Origin: Rotaria macrura
Taxonomy: Eukaryota > Rotifera > Eurotatoria > Philodinida > Philodinidae
Assembly (NCBI GenBank): GCA_900239685.1
Contig: OENT01000388.1
Span: forward strand, 1-64,000
DNA: 64,000 bases
Direction of reading: 5' to 3'
The translations under genes were made by a program, and so were the position numbers. The notes beneath the pieces were generated by a model. It saw only the letters and a list, made by a program, of their open reading frames with translations. It had not been told where the DNA came from and made no database searches. Positions 22,107 to 35,140 of the stretch are shown in pieces (within the stretch, counting starts at the first letter, position 1; each line of letters begins with the position of its first letter).

Positions 22107-25100
22107 TAATCAGATGTATATAAATATCCATTCTCTTTACATTTTCGTTTTTTTTTTCTCTTGACACGATTAGAAACGCAAGATCTTTTTTTTTCTCCTA
22201 TTATCTCATCGAAACAGACACACATTAAAAAAATTCTAGAGAGCTCTGTATACATTTTTTTGTTGTTGTTCTCATTATTCCTATTTCTTGATGTTGTTGT
22301 ATATTTCTTCTTCTTTCGTGTGCCGGTTTCTTGGTCATCTAGGTGTGTACTCTTTGTTTTTTTGTTCTGTTTGCGATTTTTTCGCAAAATTCATTCATTC
22401 ATTCATTCATTGAAGAATATAGAAAACAAACAAACAAACAAAGTATTAATTGGATATACAAGAATTAAATATCTGAACATTTTTTATGAGATACTAGAAC
22501 AGGAAAAAAAGAGAAAGAAAGAAAAAAAGAAAAAAAAACGTAATCTTTCTTAAACGAGTTGTTCTCTTGATTCCCATGTCATGAATGATAAATGATCGGT
22601 TTTCTTGATGAACAGCCTAAAGAAAAGGAAAAAGAAGCATTAGACTGTACGTGTCGAAGAGTATATATATCTATATAACGATAGATGTCACTAGAAGTAA
22701 ATAAGAGAACGATAGATTTTCTGAGAAAAGGTAATTAGAATGTTTCAACATCGAATGAACAAAATGATTTGATAGTTTTCATGATAGAAATATCGAAACA
22801 AAATTTAAGTTAATTTATCGTAGAAATTTTTCTTGTTGAAATCGAAGGCGTATATTATACGCAGATAGATAATCATCATAGACCCAAATCTGAAAATCGA
22901 AATAATAGCGATTCAACATCAAAGAAAGAGATCATCACATTTATAACATTTAATTGTTCAATGTAAGTCAATGGAGTACGAACGTTTAACATAGAATGTC
23001 GATGAAATCGAAGTCATTTTGAAATATTGAACTATTCATCGTTTAATCAATAGGTTTTTCATTTCGAAAAATTGCCAATCGAATCTCTAAAACTCATTTC
23101 GTTTAGAAAACATCTTCATTACCCATTGTTGTCTTCGCTTATCCAATATTGTTCTTTTTTTTTCTCTCTTCTATTGAACAAAAGCATCTGTCCTAGATGA
23201 AAATTGCTTGTTACATATTTCGTAAACCAATCGAATTTGTGTGATGATCTGATTCATTCAATGTTGAAAGCTATTGGAAAAGACAAAGTACAGAAAACAG
23301 AAAGAGAGAGAAGAAGAAGAGACAAAAAAAAACAAAAAGAAGATAGACAATGACATCAAACGCCTAGACATAAACACATTTGCACATACACAATTTTTCT
23401 TTTTCTTTTATTCAAATTGACAAATGAACGGCATCGGCATCGTCGACATTAAATCAAAAATATTTCTTGATTTTCTTTTTTTCTGGTTTGTGAAAAACGA
23501 CTGTATATATGTATATATACATATAAATACGCATGTATGGTATATTGTTGACAAAAGAAAAACACGAACGGCGGTATTCAATAAATAGATAATCGAAGTT
23601 TGAAATAAATAATGTTTGAATTTGGTTTCTTCTTTATTTTGATTTATTATTATTATCAATACTGCTTCCATTTTTTATAGATACTGTCGTTGAATTTAAC
23701 ATTTCAATTGATTGAGAATTAAAAACAATATTATTTTGTTTTGAACTAAAATCAAATAGAATACACATGAAAAAATACAATTCATTCATGCATATAAATA
23801 TATATTTATCAGTTTATAAAAAGAAAATAATCTAAAAATTTTCAAATCTCTTCATTGTCGAAGTTAATTAATTCTTCGTAGAAAAATCATTTGTTAAAAC
23901 GCTAAAAACAAAAAAACATTCACAGAGTATCCTAAAATTCGAATGATTTCCATTCACTATTGACATAAATTCGTTGAATTTTACCTAGTACTTTCAACTT
24001 AGATCAAAACTGCAGACCAACGGCATGCTTCTTAAATTATGACGCGTACGTCTCTTAGATTAAAAAGTTATTGTGAGTTTGTATCGCATGGGAAATTATA
24101 TTGATATATATATATATATATATCAAATCTTTGTGTATTTTCATATATTGTTTTTAATTGATTTTCGTTTTATTCGATCTTAATCAATATGGCAAATGAA
24201 CAACAATTCAACTAAATATTACCGAGCATGAGTCTTCTCATGAAATAGATTTTTCGATAACATAGAACAGAAATCATAGATGACTTGCAAAAATATGAAA
24301 CAATGTTAAAATGAGACTATAATTTTAGTTCGATATTTGCTGTTATTCTATTCATTGACAGGAATTGAATTATTATCATGTTTTTAGAAATCTACTAAAA
24401 ATAATCAGTAAATTCATTTTTGTTTTTATTACTTGTAGAAGAGCAGTTACTTTTGACTTAATTTATTTTCGTTTAATATTCAATTAGATATTAATTCATG
24501 GTTTTTTTTTTAATATTTACATTTATACCGTATTCATTGATAAGCCAATTGCTCTTTTGTAGCGAAATACAACATCATCATAAACTAATTCTCTCGATTC
24601 TTTGATACGTGTAAAAATTTCAGGATTTTTTCGAGTAAAATACCCGTGTTGTTACATACCGGACGAAAGGAGATTGTTCCGATAGATCAAGTATGTTCTA
24701 GCAAGTCATGTTTACCAGACATAATTAACTTTGTTGATTTCCGACTACACTAGTTTAACAGAACAGTTGTAGACTATCTGGAATGACATCGACATTCGGC
24801 TTCTTGACGAAAAACTACTTGAATCCAAAAAAAGAAAAAACGTCCTATCTCACTTGTGTATCCACACACAATGTCTCAACTATACTAATCTAAAATACTT
24901 AACACATTTATCGTAAACATACACGGCTAGTGTAACACACTCATGCATGTTCTTACCTTTCCGTATTAACATTTGTTGGATCAGGACTATCCATTTGCAT
25001 ATCTAGACAACGAAAAAATAAAATTATTTTCATTTCGTCGTTTTGAATTTATTTTGCTTAGTAACTATCATAGTTATTTATGTATTAATTATTTGTTTCC

Positions 25101-25125
25101 TTTTTGTGAATCTATTTTAAATAAT
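22107..25125. other. Intergenic, 3' UTR and simple repeats
   Basis: The first 450 bp are T-rich and A-rich and probably include the 3' UTR of the acidic-protein gene. Simple repeats: CATT units at 22389-22411, CAAA units near 22424-22441 and an AT run at about 24104-24122. A 42-codon minus-strand frame at 24523-24651 is noted separately. Nothing else is supported. Confidence 0.4.
24523..24651 (-). other. Short coding-like minus-strand fragment
   Basis: The frame reads GYFTRKNPEIFTRIKESREL and continues DDVVFRYKRAIGLSMNTV before a TAA. Codon use is similar to the real exons nearby. No acceptor AG precedes it in frame, and an upstream TAA blocks extension. It could be a decayed terminal exon or chance. 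Family unknown. Confidence 0.2.
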
Positions 25126-25467
25126 ATGGTAAAGAAAAAAGAGAACGATCAAAATTTGTCTTATCAACGTAGAAAAAAGAAATCTACCGAGCCATGTAAG
25201 CAAAATAGACAAAATAAAATTATCATAGACAAGAATGATGATGATACAACAGTAGAAAATCGTTTTACGAATTATAAGGGTACGACACGTATGAAAAAAA
25301 ATAAGACGAAAGAAACTCTTCTAGACAATACACGAAAACTAAATTCATCTAGTCAAACTCGTCGACAAACGATTTCAAAAAGAAAATCATTAAAAAGACG
25401 TGCATCTGTTCAATTCTATCCTGTTGAACGTGTACAATTTATATCAAGTCGCAGAGGAAACAAATGA
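25126..25467 (+). CDS. Small Lys/Arg-rich hypothetical protein
   Basis: 113 aa from the ATG at 25126; the frame is open further upstream but without another ATG start. The protein is very basic with KKK and RRKKK clusters, Asn/Thr/Gln-rich spacers and a C-terminal SKRKSLKRRASVQFYPVERV stretch. That last part carries an RRAS phospho-site-like motif followed by an FxPxxRVxF pattern like those in short linear docking peptides. No domain is recognised. It is convergent with the CDK12 gene and overlaps its predicted last codons by 29 nt if that gene ends at 25439. A nuclear or nucleolar location would fit the charge. Confidence 0.4.
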   Translation: MVKKKENDQNLSYQRRKKKSTEPCKQNRQNKIIIDKNDDDTTVENRFTNYKGTTRMKKNKTKETLLDNTRKLNSSSQTRRQTISKRKSLKRRASVQFYPVERVQFISSRRGNK

Positions 25468-28296
25468 TAAAATAGTAGAATAATTTATTTCCAAGCATCT
25501 TACCTGTCACTTGATTGTATCGTTGATATTCAATGACTTCACGTTCTTTGAAATGTGCTTGAATTTCGTTTTCACTCCAACCACGACGTGTCAATCGTCT
25601 GTGTTCTTTACTCCACATTTCATGACAATCTTGTGTAATAGGTAATCTAAATTTATTATCGTTTATATTTTAGTTTTCATTCAATACATATATATATATA
25701 TATATATGAAATGTATAAATTGAAAATAAAGAAAATTATTATTTACTGTAATGGTTGAATCGTATCATCATTGATATCTTTCAGCCAATTTGAAAGTAGA
25801 GCATCACTTGCACTTATTCTCTTGCTTGGATCTAATTCGAGCATACGATCAAATAAATCTAATGCAGGCTCAGGAAGACTAAATATCATACAAGAATAAT
25901 TGAAATAATAACAACTGTCATTATATAGAATATTCTTCTAGAAAAATGAAAACAATTCTTACTGTTGATATTCTTCTCGTAGTTTCCGTCGATATGTTTT
26001 TCGTTGTTTGAGTGTTGCAAAAAGTGGTAAATGAATAACATCAGGCCAAACAGCTGGCGTTGGTGATCCACACAAACGTGAAATCATTTCTAATTGTTCA
26101 TCTTCACGTTGTGCTTGAAATAATGGTCGTCGAGTAAATAATTCACCAAAAATACAACTGTTAAAAATAAACAAAAATTATTCAGATAGAAGAAAAAAAA
26201 CTAAGACTCATGTTAAGTTCAACGAAAACTATACCCGCAACTCCAAATATCAATTTCTGGTCCATATCTTTCTTCGCCAAGTAATAGTTCCGGCGGTCGA
26301 TACCATAGTGTAATGACTTTATTTGTATAGGGTCGATCTTTATCATCGGCATTATAGAAACGTGCAAGACCGAAATCTGCTAATTTTATTTTGCCATTAT
26401 TATTCAATAAAATATTTGAACATTTAATATCACGATGAAGAAATTTTCTCTGATGACAATAAGCTAAACCAGACATAAGTTGGTAAATAAACGCACGAAT
26501 ATGTTCCATATCAAGTTCAATTAAACCAGAATCAAGTAAACCAAATAGATCATGATCACAATATTCAAAGACAAGATAGAACGATGTATCATTTTTAATA
26601 TCTCCTATCTCTCGTGCATCCATTATGATTTCTTTTAAATTTACAATATGTGGATGTGTTAATTGACGAAGAATTTGTATTTCACGTATGGCCGTTATTG
26701 GAAAGCCTTCTTTTTCATTTTCTAATCGAACTTTTTTTAATGCACATAATTCACCTAACAATGAAGTGATGAAAGTAAAAGAGATGTTGCTTTCCTTTTT
26801 TTTCTTTTCGTTTTAAATGATTAAACACAAACCGGTTTTTTTGTCGCGTGCTTTAAAAACTTCACCATATGTACCTTCACCGATTTTTGCTAGAATTTCA
26901 TATACTTCAACAGTTCTTTCACCCCATTGATTTTTCACCATCTCTTCACGACGTTGAAGAATCCTACATTAGTAAAAAACAAGATCGTACGAATGAGATG
27001 TTTTCTGTCATTTTCATGTTTTTTTTTTGATTACATACAATGGTCGTCGCATGGGTTTATCGGCTGGATTTGGAGACGTATGTATTGGAGTCGATGGTGA
27101 AAACGTGTCTGGTTTATTGTAATCTGGTGGCATTGGCAATGATCGTGTCAAATGTGTTTGTCCAGTAGATGGAGGAACGTTAATTGAACGACGACGTGAT
27201 GTTGAACTAAATTGAAGACAACTGATTTTAATCAGTTGTATCTCATAGGAGCTTACTCAGAACGATTCGTATTGGATGTTGTGTCAGTTGACTTTGAATT
27301 TGTCTATAGAAAAGAAATCATTGAAATTCGATTTTTTGACTTTTAAATTAGATAATCAACTATGTACGTTTTGTCAAATCTTTTAGATATTTTCTTTTTA
27401 AAATCTTTTTCTAACAACTGATCAATAATTTAATCTCTTGTCTGTCAAGTTAACTCTTCCATGCTTACATCATGAACAGTTTTCGATTGTTGTTCACTTT
27501 GTGATTGAATGTTGGTCATTAGTATTTTATTTTTATGAACTTTCGGTCGTATTTTATCAAGTTCAGATGCAAGTGTTCCTTTTGTTGATCGTTGATACTG
27601 ATTATTAGTATCATTTTCATGCGACGATGAATGTTCACTTGAATGTGTTGATGATGATGAAGATTTTCTATGATACCTTGCTCGTCCATAAGTATGATGA
27701 TGATTCGAAGAATAAGTTGATTTTGGATGTAACGATATTGGACTTGTTCGACGATGTCGTTTAGGTGAATAATTACTATTATCTGTATGATGATGCAAAC
27801 GCTTTCTAGATTTTACATCAAAATTATTGTCATTCGATGATGTTTCATTAACAACATCACGTGAATGAATGTGATGATACGGCTGTTGAGAATTACGAGG
27901 TGTTCGACTCGTTGCATCATGTCTTGGACGCTGAGAAGTTCGACTATAATATATATATATGAGAATAAGAAAATTGTTTTGTTTTGTTCCGCATAATTGT
28001 ATCAATCATGCTTACCTATGTTGATTAGATTCATTAATATTATTATCGCTCGATGATGAACGCCGTGTTTTTGTTTTTCGTTCCGATGATTTTCGTCGAT
28101 TGTGTTTATGTTTTTTCTTAGTTGTCGACGAACGATGATTTTTGTCATTACTTATTGTCAGAATTTCAGGTGATGTTGATTCCGATGAAATGGATTCAAG
28201 AAGTGATTGATGATGATGAGAATAAGATGTATCACGTGAACTTGTTCGATGATGATTATTATGTGTATAATAATGAGAATTTGTTGAAGACGACAT
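25439..28296 (-). CDS. CDK12: CDK12/CDK13-type transcriptional cyclin-dependent kinase
   Basis: Nine exons: 28016-28296, 27469-27943, 27257-27303, 27039-27206, 26833-26963, 26235-26754, 25963-26157, 25747-25878 and 25439-25646. Introns are 50-165 nt and phases agree throughout; 718 aa. The N-terminal 320 residues are low complexity, rich in Ser, Arg and His (RS-like). The kinase domain starts near 345: P-loop GEGTYG (352-357), ATP lysine in ALKKV, the diagnostic PITAIRE helix (386-392), HRDIKCSN (474-481), DFG (494-496), a T-loop threonine in PYTNKV (about 511) and [10 protein letters not shown]. The tail [11 protein letters not shown] matches the CDK12/13 C-terminal extension helix. With cyclin K this kinase phosphorylates Ser2 of the RNA polymerase II tail. 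Animals outside vertebrates usually have one CDK12/13 gene. The last exon could instead splice at a GTAAGA donor to an unseen exon. Confidence 0.93.
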
Positions 28297-30188
28297 AAAA
28301 AAAAGTTTTATTTGAACAAATACTCGTATGACATCAGAATAAACAAGAACACAAATATATATATAAATATATATATATATGTATATGCTATATGTATGAA
28401 TTAATCTAGATGGAATAGATTTTAATGAATAAAATATTTTAATAGTACAAGAAAAATACGTTGAACAACTAAAAAATTTTACTCACATGAATACTATTTA
28501 ATTATGTTCACGAGAAGAATATAAAACTATGAAAGATTTTACTGATACAGCTTTGAAAGAAAACAAATATTACATAGATGGACATGAGCAAAACACAACA
28601 GATATGTACGTATAGATTAGCATGAATAGTTAGCCAATTTATGAATTTTATTGGTTGAAAAAAAAATTTTTGACCAATTATAAAACCAACAATTTCATAA
28701 ATAACCTTCGAGATTCGTGTTAGATTTAATTTTCAATTCATCGCGCTACTATCAATACGATATATTACATAACATAATTATACTTATTGAAACAATGTCT
28801 ATGTCGATCTACAGTTCAGAATTTTTATATCAATAAATTCTAAGTTTATTTCTATTTTTACCTTGGATACATCTCAGACTAGATGACGCTAGATACTATA
28901 GACAAACATTACAACACCATGTGCCAAGAATTTATCTAGAAATAAATAATAAACTCTATTTCTCTGTCAGCCTCCATTTATCATGACAATACGATGATTG
29001 ATGAATACATTTTGAAATAGATTTTTAATTTCTTTTGTTTTGTTCTCATTTCTGGAACATTACTTGTAACCAAGATTTCATGTGCAATGTTTCCATAGTT
29101 TTCAAGGTCAAATTTAGATTAACAAAAGCAATCGTAATTGATCAAATGGTTTTTGCATGCATATTTATGAATTTTTAAATCTTATGAATAATACCTTGAA
29201 AATAGTCGATTTTCTCATTTCCGTCTTACACATTACCTACACTTCTACATGATATTTAAAATATGATGAGGGTGTGAACCACATGAACAACTTTTCCAGT
29301 GTCCATTCAAAATTGTATTCAAATACCAATCTCAATAAGAAAATGATTTCTTGCATGTTTAAGACTTTTCCGTTTACTTGTATGCTGAGACAATACTGAT
29401 GATGATAGTTTTTCTTGAGCATCATGAATTACAACCTGAGAAGTAAATCAATTGAAAGCATAAATTTTTTCTGTTAAAATGTCGCATCGCCGCCATTAGA
29501 CAATTCATCGTTGTACAAGTTCACGACCTCTAAAATCATAAGTTGAGTATGCGGATAGATTCCCACTCATTCGTCAGTAGTATCAAAGAAGGATTCTCTT
29601 CTGATCATGAAACCCGTATCTACAGAGTTCTCAAATTTCGAGATTTGAAAACAGAAAATTGATTTCAATTTTTTTCTATAGTAGTTTCTTCTATTTTAAT
29701 AATTCTCCTCAGTGTTTTGTTAGATTTACATATAAATGTAAATGTATTCATCGGTAAGACTATTCTGCTTACACACATTTTCTTTTGTGCAATTTTACAA
29801 TAAAACAACATTAACTCTTGAAATTCAGATTAAGTGAAGTCTAATAATTCAAAAGTCAAGTAGAATCACTTCATCAACGATGACAATCATCTTTATTCAT
29901 CGAAGTGAACAATCGTAATCTGTGTCGAGTATAGATCGTGAATAATTAGAAACCAGTGAAAATTCAATGGCAAAGAATTTCTATCCATCGAATTTTTACG
30001 TATAATTTGAAACATATAAAGAATTTCATATCGTGTTTTCGAATAATTTTGATCAATGAAACTGTTTTGTTTTTGAATCGTACTAAAAATAAATCTACCA
30101 TCGATATTCAGATTATTGATCGTGTAAAATGAATTCATCTTCTCGCGAATTGTATCACATGATAAAGAAATAATTCAGCTACACTTCG
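28297..30188. other. Intergenic, no supported gene
   Basis: AT-rich. An AT microsatellite lies at about 28352-28382. Short minus-strand frames at 29237-29425 and 29893-30138 show no motif or splice support. Confidence 0.5.
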
Positions 30189-30341
30189 ATTGCAGATAGT
30201 GGCGGCGCCAGGGGTGGGCTCAGTCCACCCTGAAAATTTGCTAAAGCCATTGACACAAAGTTTCGTAACAGCTTCAGAGATGGTCTCGGGTGGGCTCAGC
30301 CCACCCTCAAGGAAATTTCTGGCGCCGCTACTAATTGCAGA
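30189..30341. mobile_element. 137-bp hAT MITE with perfect 8-bp target duplication
   Basis: The element at 30197-30333 starts TAGTGGCGGCGCCAG and ends CTGGCGCCGCTACTA; the terminal inverted repeats match at 14 of 15 bases. ATTGCAGA flanks it on both sides (30189-30196 and 30334-30341), the 8-bp duplication typical of hAT transposition. Inside, the word GGGTGGGCTCAG-CCCACCCT occurs near each end. Its GC content is far above the surroundings. Non-coding; mobilised in trans if at all. The perfect duplication suggests a fairly recent insertion. Confidence 0.9.
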
Positions 30342-30699
30342 CTTCTTAGATGTATTGAAACACGACAGATGAATCTTTCAAATGAATGAATTAATTTTTT
30401 ATCAATTCAGAATTCCAAGATTTGTTACATGTAATTAAGATTTCATATGAAAATATACTATTCAAATTATATTTATTCGTATTAAAATTCACAGTATATG
30501 ACTACGTTAAACATAAATGTATACAATGACATATATAAAAAGTGTCATTTCATCAAACAATATAATTGATCGATTTAGTTTATAAATCGTGTTTTTTTGT
30601 TTGTATGATAAGTATTACAGATTTGTTTATGCTTTTCGTATAGGAAACAATGGGTGATTCTAATTTTGCCGGTAAAATAAATATCTTCAGAAAAAAAAC

Positions 30700-32312
30700 G
30701 CTTGTAACTCAAGTTCTCAATGATATGTAGATCTGAATTTGAATTTTCGTAATAGAATCACGACTTGTCTATCTATTGATGAAGAGTTTATTGAAACAAG
30801 ATTCCGATAACATCGTACAATGAGTTTGACAATAGTAGGAGACGTGAATTTTTATCGAATTCCGCTGTGCTGCCTTTCTTTGTCGCAGTCAATATAAATT
30901 TTTTGCTCCAGATTCTGCCAGCCGATGTAAATAATTTTTCTAATTATATACCATACCGCATGATTTTATTTTGTTCTCAATTTTGACGAAACCTTAACAT
31001 GAAAAAGGAAACTTATAAAAAAAACTATATGAAAGAATTCGAGAGATACATAGTTTCGTCATCATCTAGCAGAAAGAAAAATTTGATTGAAACTTCAAAT
31101 TCAGTGGAACAGGGAGACTTGGTAGATTTTCATAGTTTTTTTGTGTTTTTAATGAGTTTTGTTTTTCATTTCAAGTTTCTCAGCAGAATTGAGTACAAAA
31201 ATTACATCAAGCGATGCACAATTAAACAAATTTTTTATATGGATCGAGAGAATCTAGAGCAATATATTATATATGTGGCAGGAAAATTTAGAATCTAGTT
31301 GAGATTGGAATCATTTCTTATTCTATGCATATTGCGAAAAAAATGAGTTATATGAGATACGTTGGTGGAATGTGTAATAGTAAAAGAAATGGTTATGCTG
31401 GGATGATTAATTAATGTTTGTTTTCATGCTTTGAAGAGAACAAAAAGAAAAAGAAATATTACGAAAAATAATTAACTTTTAATGATTGGGACATAGCGAC
31501 ATTCAATTTATTGTTGGGATTGGGATCGGAGGTTTTTGTAAGTCGTACGATATGGGAGCGTAGCAAATGTTTTATTTTTAGTGAAATCGATAAACATGTT
31601 TTTTTTATATGAGTAGTCCGTTTGATGTGTTATGATCTACAATTGTTCTTCGTTAAAAAAAATAGATAAGTTAATATAAAAGAAACTTCATAGTTTATGT
31701 GTAAGTCATTGTCCGTTTCATAATGAGAATTAAAACTCAAATTAATAAACAAATGATAAAGAATTTTTGTAGATTTTACTAAAGTATTTAAATGGAAAAC
31801 TAGAATAAATAAATATTTATATGATAATGTAACATAAATAGTGTAATCAATGAAGTATTTTATTTCCTTTTAAAATTATATCATGAATTCAACAAGAGAC
31901 ATTAATTACTATGTGACTCATACAAGCAATATGAAAAATAGGAAATAAAATTGTGTTTCTTTTGGTTACCAATTTAAAAAAGAAATCTATACATGATACA
32001 TTACTAAATCTAACTCGTAGAAAACGTTTACTTATCGTTCCCATAGTCTCTATCTTTAATTAAATCTATTATTCCAATCTGAACTAAATTCTCATGTCAA
32101 CTGTAACATAACATATATATATTGACTGACAAACGAAAACAAGATTTCGATACAAATTGACCTACTTCCTACCTACAATTGTTGCACTCATTGTGCAATG
32201 TCAAATGATTCGTTTTCAATAAACTCTTCATCAAAAGATAGAAAATTTCGTGACTTTATTCCGGAAACACAAATTCAAATCTGTAATGTCATTGAGAACT
32301 TGAGTTACAAGC
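30700..32312. repeat. Pair of inverted 64-bp copies, 1.5 kb apart
   Basis: The segment at 30700-30763 (GCTTGTAACTCAAGTTCTCA start) matches the reverse complement of 32248-32312 at roughly 80 percent. On the plus strand the second copy reads FRDFIPETQIQICNVIENLS in a 63-codon open frame (32198-32389), so the repeat may derive from a coding exon. The DNA between holds AT-rich sequence and a 99-codon plus-strand frame (30999-31298) without motifs. Confidence 0.45.
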
Positions 32313-32399
32313 ATTTGTCTCAAGGTATTTATTTTATCGACAAAATTAGGATGACTGACTCTACGTTGACTTTATCTAATCATATCTGACATTAGAGCA

Positions 32400-33695
32400 T
32401 TGTTCTACATTGTGCATAAATAACCAAGAGGATAATTGTGTTGTTTTCTAATCATCAATCATTTTGACAACCAATAAAAACATGTTTGCTTTACGATGAT
32501 TTGCCTAATGACAATGAAAATACGAAATAAACACGAATATGTATTGGTACATAATAATACGTGAATATTTCGATAATACAAGATACGTGTTCAAACTGAC
32601 AAACAAAACATTAGTAAAATTTTACATGAAGTACTTCTAATAATACAGAATCATGTTTTTTAAGTTTGATTTATTTCAATAGTTAACATAACGTTGCTTT
32701 TCTATTCTATTTGTTATCATCTCATACAGACACTGATGTATCAGAGATATGAAAAGTTCGTTTGCAAAGAATCAATAATCTGTTTGTATATGAAAACAAA
32801 CTAAGACTGATAAGAACGATAGTAACATGGCTATGCGATTGACTTTTCTTTAATTATTCATCTACTTGTCAAATCAGAAAAACGAGTATACTTTAGTATG
32901 AACTATCTATTCGTCAATAAACGAGATGATTAACATACAATTCATATTTACTTTTATACTCAATAGTGTTACTGCTCTGTAAAATCAAATAAATGAAAGA
33001 TCTATGATACGAATAACTAACGGCAAAGCAGCGACTTCTTACATAAATTATACAAAGTCAATACACAATCTCATTCTCATGACAACATAAAAAATATTCT
33101 ACTATTAAGTTATATCACTAATTAATTAATTGAAAGATACGACATGAATTCGCTCAACTATAACCGAAGAATTTTTTCGTCGGGCAATTTCTTATACAGA
33201 ACAATATCGTGAATGATTACAGTAGTGATAAAATATTTATTTTGCTTTTTTGAAAATACCAGAAGAGAAATTTCTTGACAACAAAATACCTAGATACGAT
33301 AAAATGAAGCCATTAACTTTTTAATACACGACATTAATTAAATAGATGAGAAAAAAAAAACAAAGTTCTATATGACGAGACAGATATGTAGGTACAAAAT
33401 AACACTTTCATCATAAATAAAGATACAATTAATTTATGTCAAATCCATGGGAAAATGCAGAGACGAGCGAGAGAGAAAAACAAACATCAAAGGAAATATA
33501 TGAATATCTGATCTGATTACACATAAATAAAAAACATACAATGAGCACCCGATTTTCTTTGGATTACATGTACATATTCAGATGCAAATATTTCCGGTTG
33601 TTTGTTTGTTTTTTCTTTTTTTGATTCGAGATTAGCGAAAGACAATTGGTATTGACGATAAATGAACAACATTCTATATGTACATGTACATGAAT
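32400..33695. other. Intergenic, no supported feature
   Basis: AT-rich sequence. No exon set, long repeat or RNA gene seen. Confidence 0.5.
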
Positions 33696-33819
33696 TCAAG
33701 ATTTTGTCTCAACTTTAAATTGTTGTTCTTCGTTTGAATTTTCATCATTTTCATTTGTATCAACCGTTTCGACAATGGTTGGAGATGATAATTTACTGCA
33801 TCGACATAGTATACCGAAT
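33696..33819 (-). other. Possible orphan terminal exon
   Basis: After a good acceptor (polypyrimidine, ttcttcaag) the minus strand reads FGILCRCSKLSSPTIVETVD, continues TNENDENSNEEQQFKVETKS and stops with TGA. The Cys-rich GILCRC start followed by an acidic, Ser/Thr/Asn-rich tail is what a receptor cytoplasmic tail looks like. No upstream exons were found between here and 35786, so the parent gene is either eroded or its exons are too short to recognise. Confidence 0.3.
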
Positions 33820-34639
33820 CTTGAAGAAAACAAAAAAAAAACACTTAAGTAAATAAGACGACTTGATAATAGATATCTGCTTGTTTCATTGACACTTTTC
33901 TTTTTCGACAATCATTTAATCTCACTGAAGAAATCTGACTTGTGAGATAGAAATCCTAAGCAGAAATAGTCGATCATTTACGTTTGCTTTATGACTAAGT
34001 GACGAATGAATAAAAGTCTAATGAAATGTTCGTTTCTTCAAGAAAATGATTTGACCGATAGGAAAGGCTAGTCGTGTACTTAAGTATTCGGCACACAAAA
34101 AAAATGTCATACAGATGACAAGAAAAATATCTCATGTCTTTATTATCAGAGGTCTATAGATGCACGTGCGGATTTGTTGTTCGAAGGCTGCCGTCAGCGA
34201 TCAAATTCATAGATATATATATGGTCACCCCTGCATTCAAATTTATATTTGTCTCGTTATGAATTAACGAATTTTATGCGTTCAATAGTATAGAACAAGA
34301 TAAAACAACAAAGCTTTTATTTATCGAAATTTAATACAGCCTTGCTTTAGTGAAACACTATGGAAAAAGAGGTTCTTTGCAGAGCTTTGTCGGACGAACA
34401 TAAAAGTTGCCCCGTTACTCCTAATTCTGTCACTTGAAGGTAACTCTTTTTCTCTCGATATACGGTTGAACAAGTGCAGCGAGTTGATATTTTATTTTTT
34501 TTTAAAGTGAATTGTTTTCGGTTCGTTAGAAAGGATATGGTTATTAGTATTACGCAATGTTTATTACGTACTCGTCCTTAAATTATTTGTATTCAACTAA
34601 ATAAAATAAAATACGATTGTGACTTTTCGACAATCGAAG
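33820..34639. other. Intergenic, no supported feature
   Basis: AT-rich sequence with a short GC-richer patch near 34150-34200. No gene or ordered repeat seen. Confidence 0.4.
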
Positions 34640-34855
34640 TTGTCTTCTTCAGATGATATTGTACATGAATGTACCGACATTGTTTTTATCTCATTCTTTT
34701 CGTTTATACAGTGTGATAGTGGAACGGTGGAAGAAGACAAATAGTCTATATATCCTACCAGTTTCATCGTCTTGTCGTCCTACTATCCGTACTATAAAAT
34801 AGAAAAGAAAAAGAGGTAAAAACAGTACCTGTACAACATCATCTGAAGAAGACAA
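34640..34855. mobile_element. Inverted-repeat element, 25-bp arms
   Basis: Arms at 34640-34664 and 34831-34855 (TTGTCTTCTTCAGATGAT core) are complementary with one mismatch and bracket 166 bp of non-coding sequence. No target duplication is evident. It could be a small MITE or a regulatory hairpin. Confidence 0.45.
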
Positions 34856-34939
34856 ATGATTTATGTTACTATCGATCTGTTTAAAGGTAAGGTGTCACAC
34901 AACTTCAATAAATGTAACATAATGTGTAACAACCCTGTG

Positions 34940-35140
34940 TAGATATGTGCAACATGGTTCCGGTCCCTACGGGACTAGGACCAAAACTTTCTATTTGGCC
35001 AGGATCGGGAGCGAAAACGATTGGTCCGGCTCATGTCTAACCCTGTGTCATGTAAACTTGGCGGGACATTGTAGTGAATTCATTTGTCCCGTCAAGCAAG
35101 TGGTCCCGTCTTCGCGCAGAGTTCTGGTTCTTTGTCTGTA
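34940..35140. repeat. GGTCCCG / CGGGACC word block
   Basis: A GC-rich island in AT-rich DNA repeats GGTCC, GGGAC and CGGGAC words in both orientations (GGTTCCGGTCCCTACGGGAC, TTGGTCCGG, GGCGGGAC, TTGTCCCGTC, TGGTCCCGTC). A 64-codon open frame through it is probably incidental. It has the same design as the other word-based elements, but its ends could not be fixed. Confidence 0.45.

Noticed and set aside
21977..22387. 136-codon minus-strand frame opposite exon 4 of the acidic protein
   Set aside because: Antisense shadow of an Asp/Glu-rich coding exon; Ser/His-rich composition follows from the complement.
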